Source: Nitrosopumilus sp. UBA526 (lineage in GTDB: Archaea > Thermoproteota > Nitrososphaeria > Nitrososphaerales > Nitrosopumilaceae). Taken from it: a stretch of 9,610 nucleotides of DNA. The translations under genes were made by a program, and so were the position numbers. The stretch lies in the NCBI GenBank assembly GCA_002506665.1, contig DAXZ01000028.1, forward strand, positions 6,797 to 16,406, in the 5' to 3' direction. The notes under the pieces are model-generated. The model did not search any database. It saw only the letters and a program-made list of their open reading frames with translations, and was not told where the DNA came from. Below, piece by piece: positions 1-5,566 of this stretch. Position 1 is the stretch's first letter. Each line of letters begins with the position of its first letter.

Positions 1-216
1 AAGGCACGCCTGGTTCATGGAGATTTCTCTGAATACAATATATTCAAGACCGGCGACGGTCTGATAGTCTTTGATCTAGGTTCTGGTGTTGACTTGAGGC
101 ATCCCAATGCTCACGAATTTCTCAAGCGAGATATTAATAACATTGGACGATTCTTTAACAAAAGAGGAGTCGATATTGAGGATTCAGATAAAATATTTGA
201 GGATATTGTAAAATGA
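1..216 (+). CDS. RIO1-type serine protein kinase, C-terminal fragment (5' end outside window)
   Basis: Frame 1 is open from the first base to a TGA at 214-216, giving the last 71 residues of a protein that starts upstream. The fragment has the RIO catalytic loop (LVHGDFSEYN, residues 4-13, catalytic Asp at 8), then the metal-binding Asp in VFDLGSGVDL (Asp at 25). The HPNAHEFLKRDINN segment after it is typical of RIO1. RIO1 is an atypical kinase/ATPase that acts in late maturation of the small ribosomal subunit. The ATP-binding N-lobe is not in view. The stop overlaps the next start as ATGA, so translation is probably coupled to the KH-domain gene, a partner in the same process. RIO1 fits better than RIO2 because of the HPNA signature; that is recall of the family, not an alignment. 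Confidence 0.93.
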   Translation, partial: KARLVHGDFSEYNIFKTGDGLIVFDLGSGVDLRHPNAHEFLKRDINNIGRFFNKRGVDIEDSDKIFEDIVK

Positions 217-785
217 GCTTTGAGAAATTATTATGTATTCCAAATGACAGGATTGCAGTCCTGATTGGCAAGTCGGGAATTGTAAAATCAGATATTGAGA
301 TTGCATGCTATGTCTCATTAGATGTTGATGGGGATACGGGCGAGGTTCTCATAAAGTCGCAGGGAAATGTTGAACAGATCCAGCCGTTTAAGGCAATGGA
401 GATCGTCACAGCAATTGGCAGGGGATTTTCACCAGAGGCTGCAATGACCCTACTTAAGGATGATAATACACTGCATGTAATAGACCTTCGAGAGTTTGCA
501 GGAAAGTCCAATGCCAATGTTGAAAGGATAAAAGGGAGGATTATTGGAGAAGGTGGTAGAGCAAGACGAAATATGGAAAATCTTAGCAGTACTCGTATCT
601 CAGTTTATGGAAAGACGGTCTCAATTATTGGCAATGCAGCCAAGTTACGTCTTGCCGTCGATGCAATATCTTCTATCTCTAGTGGAAGTATGCACGGTGC
701 CGTTTATGCTAAACTAGAAGCTGCTAACAGAAAAAAGAAGCAAGCAAAGATGCAATTGTGGGAAGATCAGAATGTCTTCTATTGA
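213..785 (+). CDS. Two-KH-domain RNA-binding protein, archaeal Dim2/Pno1 (Krr1-like) family
   Basis: A 190-residue protein with two KH motifs. The first has the GxxG loop in IGKSG (residues 18-22). The second has RIIGEGGRAR (109-118, loop GEGG). The C-terminus is basic (ANRKKKQAKM, 171-180). This length and arrangement match archaeal homologues of Dim2/Pno1, which bind the 3' end of pre-16S rRNA during small-subunit maturation and, in published archaeal work, act with initiation factor and RIO proteins. The ATG at 213 overlaps the RIO1 stop (ATGA), and the 3' end overlaps top6B by 14 nt. No separate promoter or strong Shine-Dalgarno is seen, so expression probably depends on the upstream gene. 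The KH assignment is firm; the exact role is inferred from family and neighbour. Confidence 0.9.
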   Translation: MSFEKLLCIPNDRIAVLIGKSGIVKSDIEIACYVSLDVDGDTGEVLIKSQGNVEQIQPFKAMEIVTAIGRGFSPEAAMTLLKDDNTLHVIDLREFAGKSNANVERIKGRIIGEGGRARRNMENLSSTRISVYGKTVSIIGNAAKLRLAVDAISSISSGSMHGAVYAKLEAANRKKKQAKMQLWEDQNVFY

Positions 786-2634
786 GGAAAAATTCAACCA
801 GATCTCTCCAAGTGAATTTTTTTACAGCAATCGTGATCTCGCGGGATTTAGCAATCCTACAAGGTCACTATATACGGCAGTCAGGGAGTTCGTTGAGAAC
901 GCGTTGGACGCATGTGATCAGAAAGGAATTCTTCCAGATGTACATCTAATAATAAAGGCAGTAGACCCTGAAAAGCCAGACCCCAAGCACTATATCCTGA
1001 CTGTCAGGGACAACGGACCAGGCATTGATGCTGAGCACATTCCACCTGCCTTTGGAACCGTGCTTTATGGTTCAAAGTTTGGACTAAAACAGGCAAGGGG
1101 AATGTTTGGACTAGGGGCAACGATGGCAATTCTCTATGGCCAGATAACAACCAACAAGCCAGTAATAGTCAAGAGTTCTTCTGATGGTGAAATACAAAAC
1201 TACTTTGAGATACTCCTTGATATCCAAAAAAACAAACCCATAATTCTCAAACACACAACAACGAATATCTCAAAGAAGGGACTCTCTGTGAGTATATGTC
1301 TGGAAGGTGACTATTCAAAGGCAGGAACCAAGATTCGCGATTATGTCTATGAGACCTCGTTGATAACACCGTATGCATCAATCACCTTTGATGACCCCAA
1401 GGGACAAAAGTTCACTCATAAGAGATTTGTAAGGGACATCCCCCCGCCACCCACAATAATCCGACCACATCCCCACGGTATTGACGTTGAGCGCATACGA
1501 AGAATGATTGTCGAGTCACAGTTTGATATTCCCACCATAGATGATGCAATGATTAGAAAGGTCAAAAAAGATCTTGGGCTAAAGAATTCCAGCTTCACAT
1601 CAATTATGACAAAGGCGGAGAAAAAATGGAAGAAACTCACACGACAAGTGCGAGTTGTAGTTGCGTTGATATCCTTTCTAAAGATGGATCTTGATAAACT
1701 AAACAAAATAAAGATAGAAGATCTTGATATTCCAAACAAGAAACTCATCTACTGGGACTTTGGAGACTCGCAATCAAAATCAGTTGACATGGATCCGGAG
1801 AGCCAATACTATAAACAACTGACCAATACAGTTCAGGGGGAACCACTTACTACATTTCTGACCAAGCGGTTTCAACGTGTGGGGCCTACTACTGCAGTAA
1901 AATTTGCCGAGTTTGCAAAACTCAAACCCGAAAGGCGGATGGGTACACTAAACAACCAAGAACTAGCACAACTCAGTGACTCGCTTCAAAAGTTTGATGA
2001 CTTTATGGTGCCTGATTCTAGCTGCCTGGCACCCCTGGGGGACACCCCCCTGGAGAAAGGAATCAAAAAGTTCTTTAATCCTGATTTTACTGCCGTAATC
2101 CAGCGTCCACCTTCTGCTTATTCTGGATTTCCATTCATTATAGAGATGGGAATAGCATATGGCGGTGATATAAAGTCTGGAGGACCGCATGTCTACAGGT
2201 ATGCAAACAGAATCCCGTTGCTCTATGACGAGGGAAGCGATGTTGTTCTCAAAGTGGTCAATGATATTGACTGGGGACGATACAAGGTAAAGGGTGACCC
2301 TCCTTTTATCATCGTGTCTCACATATGCTCCACTAGAATCCCATACAAGACTGCAGGAAAAGAAAACGTTGCTGACAGGCAAGAGATAGAGCGGGAACTA
2401 CGACTAGCCTTGCAGTTTTTGTCTCGAAAGTTGTCTGCGTTTATGTCAAAGAAAGGGCAGGCCGAGATGGCTAAAAAGAGGGCAAACCTCTATGCAAAAT
2501 ATATGCCAATGATTGCAGAATTTTGTACCGAACTTGCAGGAAAGAAAAAGATGCCTGACTACAAAAAGATGCTAGATATGGACCACACAGTCCAACTAAA
2601 AATAAGCGAGGAGGCAAAGATTGAAAACAACTAA
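772..2634 (+). CDS. top6B: Type IIB DNA topoisomerase VI subunit B (ATPase)
   Basis: A 620-residue ATPase subunit of the A2B2 Topo VI, which passes one DNA duplex through another. GHKL ATPase motifs are intact: N-box REFVENALDAC (38-48, Glu39/Asn43), DNGPGI (80-85) and the glycine-rich lid QARGMFGLGAT (107-117). The part resembling the H2TH domain is split: PHPHGIDVERI near 232-242, then LTKRFQRVGPTTAVKFAEF at 363-381. The transducer follows, with RPPSAYSGFPF (445-455), HVYRYANRIPLLYD (473-486) and IPYKTAGKENVAD (523-535), which should carry the switch lysine. About 100 residues (roughly 250-355) separate the two H2TH-like parts, more than I recall in Sulfolobus Top6B (about 530 residues in total). 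I see no C-terminal Ig domain like that of some methanogens. The start overlaps the KH gene by 14 nt. Confidence 0.97.
   Translation: MSSIEEKFNQISPSEFFYSNRDLAGFSNPTRSLYTAVREFVENALDACDQKGILPDVHLIIKAVDPEKPDPKHYILTVRDNGPGIDAEHIPPAFGTVLYGSKFGLKQARGMFGLGATMAILYGQITTNKPVIVKSSSDGEIQNYFEILLDIQKNKPIILKHTTTNISKKGLSVSICLEGDYSKAGTKIRDYVYETSLITPYASITFDDPKGQKFTHKRFVRDIPPPPTIIRPHPHGIDVERIRRMIVESQFDIPTIDDAMIRKVKKDLGLKNSSFTSIMTKAEKKWKKLTRQVRVVVALISFLKMDLDKLNKIKIEDLDIPNKKLIYWDFGDSQSKSVDMDPESQYYKQLTNTVQGEPLTTFLTKRFQRVGPTTAVKFAEFAKLKPERRMGTLNNQELAQLSDSLQKFDDFMVPDSSCLAPLGDTPLEKGIKKFFNPDFTAVIQRPPSAYSGFPFIIEMGIAYGGDIKSGGPHVYRYANRIPLLYDEGSDVVLKVVNDIDWGRYKVKGDPPFIIVSHICSTRIPYKTAGKENVADRQEIERELRLALQFLSRKLSAFMSKKGQAEMAKKRANLYAKYMPMIAEFCTELAGKKKMPDYKKMLDMDHTVQLKISEEAKIENN
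2608..2614 (+). promoter_or_regulatory. Strong Shine-Dalgarno (GAGGAGG) that sets the TTG start of top6A
   Basis: GAGGAGG lies inside the last codons of top6B, six bases before the TTG at 2621. It matches the anti-SD tail of archaeal 16S rRNA well. No ATG lies near this site in the top6A frame, so the motif supports a TTG start and independent initiation inside the overlap. It is the clearest SD in the window; the other genes rely on overlaps or leaderless-type promoters. Confidence 0.75.
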
Positions 2635-3724
2635 GATAAAAGCAAACAAGAAAGCCGATGAGAAACAAAAGACCATCCTTGAGATGCTAAAGAGCCATGG
2701 CGCAAAGATATACACAGACTTGGATAACGGGCAGTTTCCAAAGTTTTCGATTCCTAGCAGGTCAGTAAGCAATATAGTTTATGACAAAAAATTCAGGCAG
2801 TATATTCTAGGTAACAGTGCGGCACTGCGAAGTTCTAGAAACTCTTCACAACTCCGGTCTTTTACGCAGCTTATCTGGCTGGCATTCTTTGCAAACAGGC
2901 TGACACACGAGAAAAAATCATCCACTCTAAGGGATGTCTATTACTCCTCGCAGGCCTTTGCCATCGAGTTTGATGATCAGTCAGAATCAGATAACATAAT
3001 TGTAGACCTCGAGGCAGTCACGTCAAGACCTCGGGAGGACTTTCACATATTTCCAGAAGAGCGCAGCTCAATCTTTGGTGATCTAACCATAGAGTATACC
3101 ATTCCCGGATATGAGGGAAAGCGCATGAATCTAGCAAACCATCCTGACGGATACTCTATCGGCCCTAGTCTGACTACTGCAGAGCTAGTTGACACTAGCG
3201 CCGAGATAGTAATTGCCATTGAGAAAGGCGGACTTTTTACTAGGTTTGTTGAGGAACAAGTCGACAAAAAATTCAAATCAATTATAATTAATACTGGCGG
3301 GCAGGCCCCCCGTTCAACTCGAACACTGCTAAAAAGACTGCATGATGAGATGGGGTTGCCTGTAATTGTGCTTACAGACGGTGATGTGTATGGCGAGCAC
3401 ATTGCAATGGTCATAAAGTCCGGCTCTGCTAATGCCGCCCATCTTAGGGAACTGACTGTCCCTGATGCAAAATGGGTGGGGGTATGGGCAACTGACATTG
3501 AAAAATACAAACTGCCCACCATCCCAATGACAGAGTCTGACATAAAGCGATGCCATGATCTCAAAAATGATCCGCGATATCAAGAAGGAATATGGAAAAA
3601 AGAGCTTGATGTATTTCTACGAATAAAGAGAAAGGCAGAACTAGAGGCATTCTCAAAATACGGCCTGACAAACATCACTGACAAGTATCTGCCACAAAAA
3701 CTGGAACTGGCAAGAAGCCTGTGA
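2621..3724 (+). CDS. top6A: DNA topoisomerase VI subunit A (Spo11-like DNA-cleaving subunit)
   Basis: A 367-residue DNA-cleaving subunit, homologous to eukaryotic Spo11. The winged-helix part has the catalytic tyrosine in STLRDVYYSSQAF (101-113). By position against yeast Spo11 (RDIFY) the second tyrosine, Tyr108, is the likely nucleophile. The Toprim fold supplies a metal ligand in IAIEKGG (Glu201) and the acidic pair in VLTDGDVYGEHI (Asp253, Asp255). The usual family form of that motif is DGDPYG; here Val replaces Pro. The length is normal. The TTG start at 2621 is chosen for the GAGGAGG six bases upstream, and it overlaps the top6B stop by 14 nt, consistent with stoichiometric synthesis of the two subunits. 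The TGA directly abuts the stop codon of the convergent gene on the other strand. Confidence 0.96.
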   Translation: MKTTKIKANKKADEKQKTILEMLKSHGAKIYTDLDNGQFPKFSIPSRSVSNIVYDKKFRQYILGNSAALRSSRNSSQLRSFTQLIWLAFFANRLTHEKKSSTLRDVYYSSQAFAIEFDDQSESDNIIVDLEAVTSRPREDFHIFPEERSSIFGDLTIEYTIPGYEGKRMNLANHPDGYSIGPSLTTAELVDTSAEIVIAIEKGGLFTRFVEEQVDKKFKSIIINTGGQAPRSTRTLLKRLHDEMGLPVIVLTDGDVYGEHIAMVIKSGSANAAHLRELTVPDAKWVGVWATDIEKYKLPTIPMTESDIKRCHDLKNDPRYQEGIWKKELDVFLRIKRKAELEAFSKYGLTNITDKYLPQKLELARSL

Positions 3725-4183
3725 CTATTTTATTCGCAGTGTCAATACGCCGTTTCTGTACTTGAAATCAAATATCTGCATCTCGCTTGCGTCTGGGATG
3801 GGAATCTCTTTTGAAAACCCCGATGTCCCGCGAATGTACAAGACCCCGCTTACAAGTCTGACTGCAATCTTGTCCTCAGGGCCTGGCACTTCGGCAACAA
3901 AGACAAACTCGTTTTCCCCTTTGATCAAATCATAAACCCAGTTCTTTGTCTCTTGTTCCATTGTCTGAGTGTATACGGGCTTGTGGTCTTTGGCCAGTTT
4001 TTTTAGCACCCTGACCCAGTAAAACATTGTAATGGCAGCAGCCCCAATCAAGATAAAACTCACAAATCCAGAGTCTGCCCTCTGAGTCATTATGTAGACG
4101 ATTCCCAAAAACAAGATTATGATGATTGGTATGGCCAGATTCAGTGACTGATCATTTGAGTATGTCCTCTTGTAGCTTGCCAA
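3725..4183 (-). CDS. Membrane-anchored Hsp20/alpha-crystallin-like protein
   Basis: A 152-residue protein with two predicted membrane helices near the N-terminus (about residues 14-32, rich in Ile/Leu, and 38-60), followed by a charged linker with KKLAKDHK. The C-terminal domain (about 92-152) follows the alpha-crystallin pattern: VFVAEVPGPEDKIAVRL, GVLYIRG, KEIPIP and a closing YRNGVLTLRIK. Classic small heat-shock proteins are soluble; here the domain is tethered to the membrane, probably facing the cytoplasm given the positive linker. The start is a TTG at 4183 (LASYKRTYS), chosen because a TATA box is centred 27 bp upstream, as in a leaderless transcript. The frame stays open to 4354, but that extension would cross the promoter. 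A chaperone function is inferred from fold only; a CS-domain-like binding role is an alternative. Confidence 0.75.
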   Translation of the reverse strand: MASYKRTYSNDQSLNLAIPIIIILFLGIVYIMTQRADSGFVSFILIGAAAITMFYWVRVLKKLAKDHKPVYTQTMEQETKNWVYDLIKGENEFVFVAEVPGPEDKIAVRLVSGVLYIRGTSGFSKEIPIPDASEMQIFDFKYRNGVLTLRIK

Positions 4184-4205
4184 ACACCAAAATTTACAAT
4201 CTGCC

Positions 4206-4214
4206 AAATATAAA
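4206..4214 (-). promoter_or_regulatory. TATA box for the membrane Hsp20-like gene, nearly symmetric
   Basis: The minus strand reads TTTATATTT, a good archaeal TATA box, centred at 4210. That is 27 bp before the TTG at 4183 and predicts a leaderless mRNA. The element is nearly self-complementary (plus strand AAATATAAA), so it could also direct divergent transcription starting near 4236, a 20-nt leader before the plus-strand gene at 4257. Confidence 0.55.
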
Positions 4215-4224
4215 GTATCTTTGG

Positions 4225-4233
4225 TTTTTATTA
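4225..4233 (+). promoter_or_regulatory. Possible TATA-like element for the plus-strand small-gene cluster
   Basis: TTTTTATTA is centred about 28 bp before the TTG at 4257, the spacing expected of a leaderless archaeal promoter. It is a weaker TATA match than the AAATATAAA at 4206-4214, which may serve both directions. Only one of the two needs to be used by the plus-strand genes. Confidence 0.3.
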
Positions 4234-4256
4234 CTATTCGCACACCTCTGTGTATA

Positions 4257-4466
4257 TTGTCTAATGACAGACTCTCAATATGTGGTATTGCCGCAAGGGG
4301 AACGATCATTGCTACAGTCATTGTAATTCCCTCCCTTGTGGCATTTGCACTCACTTGGGCAGTATCTGAGAGTCTGACTCAGGCCATAATTCTAGGCGCA
4401 GTCATCCATTTTGTTGCCATGGGGTTCTCGTCAAAGATCTCAAGAAAGATACTTTGGAGAAAATGA
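4257..4466 (+). CDS. Small two-helix membrane protein, function unknown
   Basis: A 69-residue peptide read from a TTG at 4257 (MSNDRLSICGIAARG). It has two hydrophobic segments, about residues 16-36 (GTIIATVIVIP to LTWAV) and 41-58 (TQAIILGAVIHFVAMGF), joined by a short acidic turn. The tail is basic (SRKILWRK), suggesting that the C-terminus, and probably both ends, are cytoplasmic. No ATG exists in frame before the first membrane helix; the next upstream TTG (4221) would place the start between or before the promoter elements, so 4257 is preferred. I do not recognise the family. Its TGA overlaps the ATG of the winged-helix gene (ATGA at 4463-4466), so it is probably the first gene of the cluster and may act with that regulator. 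Confidence 0.6.
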   Translation: MSNDRLSICGIAARGTIIATVIVIPSLVAFALTWAVSESLTQAIILGAVIHFVAMGFSSKISRKILWRK

Positions 4467-4852
4467 CTGTATGGTTTTATGTAGCAATGATATGTACACA
4501 AGATAGTTTGGAAATTGAAGATGACCTTGTATCTGAGATACGGCTGACCCGCATTCAGGCCAAGGTCTATCTGCTAGTTACATGCAACGGGAAGATGTCT
4601 TTTGAAATGATTGCAAAACACCTAAAGATCTCCCCCGATGAGGCAAAGGAGACATCGCAGAATCTGATGGCACAAGGCGCTTTTATTGACATCTCTCCAA
4701 CAGAGTTTGAGGCCATGCATCCAAGATTTACTGCTGTAAACATGTATAGAAAGATGTGTGAGCAAGAGAATATAGAGTTTAAACGAAATAAAATAGTTGA
4801 CAATATAGGGGCGGTTCTAGAAAAACCATATGATGATGCAAGAACTAAATAA
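4463..4852 (+). CDS. TrmB-like winged-helix transcriptional regulator (small)
   Basis: A protein of 129 residues from the ATG at 4463, or 121 residues if the ATG at 4487 (MICTQDSLEIED) is used. The centre is a TrmB/MarR-like winged helix: LTRIQAKVYLLVTCNGKMS is helix 1 and its turn, EMIAKHLKISPDEAKETSQN the helix-turn-helix, and LMAQGAFIDI leads into the wing. It is followed by AMHPRFTAVNMYRKM, a segment I associate with archaeal TrmB-like proteins. It lacks the long sugar-binding C-terminal domain of full TrmB, so any effector site would be different or absent. The 4463 start is favoured by the ATGA overlap with the upstream stop; 4487 remains possible because the first eight residues are oddly hydrophobic. 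The 3' end overlaps the next gene by 23 nt. Confidence 0.75.
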   Translation: MTVWFYVAMICTQDSLEIEDDLVSEIRLTRIQAKVYLLVTCNGKMSFEMIAKHLKISPDEAKETSQNLMAQGAFIDISPTEFEAMHPRFTAVNMYRKMCEQENIEFKRNKIVDNIGAVLEKPYDDARTK

Positions 4853-5273
4853 TACCAATGTCAGGCAAATGGCATTGGGCATTGACACTGAAACCTGCAA
4901 ACACCAGCCAATCTATTTTGGTGTAGTAAACATCAACCTTGATGAGAAAACCATAGGCTCTGTTGATGTCTGGAGATGTGGTGTTTGTAAGAAAAAGTTT
5001 TGTGAAGAAAAACAGCTAGGAATTGAAGAGATTGCAGACCTTGTAGGCATGCCAAAGATTACACCCGATGCAAAGTGGGGGGTTACTGTATGCAAGCTGC
5101 AACAGGCCAAATACAAATGGAAGCTAGTAAAATTAAAACAACATGAGGAGATAAAACACGAGTGTCTAGATGAGCAGACGATTTCGCTCAAAGTCGATGA
5201 TTTCAAAGTCAAAGATGATCAGCATTGGAGTTTTCTAATTGATGAGAACATTAACAGGGCAGTAGAGATCTAA
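4830..5273 (+). CDS. Putative zinc-binding protein, function unknown
   Basis: A 147-residue soluble protein. Cys23 and His25 (ETCKHQPIYF) are followed 25 residues later by a CxxC (WRCGVCKKKFC, Cys50, Cys53, with Cys58 nearby). This spacing suggests one structural zinc site (CxH...CxxC) of zinc-ribbon type, with Cys58 spare. The rest is charged, with no membrane segment or signal peptide. The start is unsure: three ATG codons in a row open the frame at 4830 inside the end of the winged-helix gene, while an internal ATG at 4869 (MALGIDTETC) would begin just before the zinc site. The overlap supports coupling to the regulator. I do not recognise the family. Nucleic-acid or protein binding is plausible but unproven. 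Confidence 0.7.
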   Translation: MMMQELNNTNVRQMALGIDTETCKHQPIYFGVVNINLDEKTIGSVDVWRCGVCKKKFCEEKQLGIEEIADLVGMPKITPDAKWGVTVCKLQQAKYKWKLVKLKQHEEIKHECLDEQTISLKVDDFKVKDDQHWSFLIDENINRAVEI

Positions 5274-5281
5274 TCACAAAG

Positions 5282-5566
5282 ATGGATCTCAAAGTTCACA
5301 TCAACAACCTTCATGGAAGCCAGATGGCCGCCAAGATTACTGGCATTTTTACAATAGATGAACACGAGTTTCGTTTTACTGCCATTGCATTTGGAAGAAT
5401 AGGCGGACAAAATATTGGCGCAAAACTCTCACAGACAACAGAGCAAAAGCTAGCAAAGCTAGGCTATGACGTGGAGGACGTGATACTGTCGCTTCAAAAG
5501 AATCTACTGCAAGGGGATCTGACTCTTCCTGAGGGGCTCAAAAAAGAGTCCTTTGCTGATGATTAA
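5282..5566 (+). CDS. Small conserved-looking hypothetical protein (94 residues)
   Basis: It begins with ATG at 5282, eight bases after the previous stop, so it belongs to the same transcript. The N-terminal half alternates hydrophobic and polar residues (AAKITGIFTIDEHEFRFTAIAFGR), consistent with a small beta-sheet. The second half looks helical (EQKLAKLGYDVEDVILSLQKNLLQ). There are no cysteines, membrane segments or recognisable catalytic motifs. I cannot assign a function. The final TAA shares the palindrome TTAA (5563-5566) with the stop of the convergent mtnP gene. Confidence 0.7.
   Translation: MDLKVHINNLHGSQMAAKITGIFTIDEHEFRFTAIAFGRIGGQNIGAKLSQTTEQKLAKLGYDVEDVILSLQKNLLQGDLTLPEGLKKESFADD
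5540..5545 (-). terminator. Possible T-run terminator for apt-mtnP (minus strand)
   Basis: About 20 bases past the mtnP stop the minus strand reads CTTTTTTGAG, a run of six T, with no stable hairpin. Archaeal RNA polymerase often terminates at such T-tracts. The site lies inside the coding end of the convergent gene, as expected where there is no intergenic space. Confidence 0.3.

Noticed and set aside
1416..1748. Minus-strand frame of 110 codons inside top6B (similar ones at 1963-2382 and 3043-3564 in the top6 genes).
   Set aside because: They are antisense to strongly conserved Top6 motifs, with low-complexity Ser/Phe/Ile composition typical of shadow frames.
4126..4326. Plus-strand frame crossing the divergent promoter region.
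   Set aside because: It overlaps the opposite-strand membrane Hsp20-like gene and the promoter, and the translation shows no family pattern. The ATG at 4264 in this frame leads to only 20 codons.
4184..4354. N-terminal extension of the membrane Hsp20-like protein up to 4354.
   Set aside because: The extension would run through the TATA element and into the opposite gene; the TTG at 4183 has ideal leaderless spacing and gives a sensible two-TM protein.
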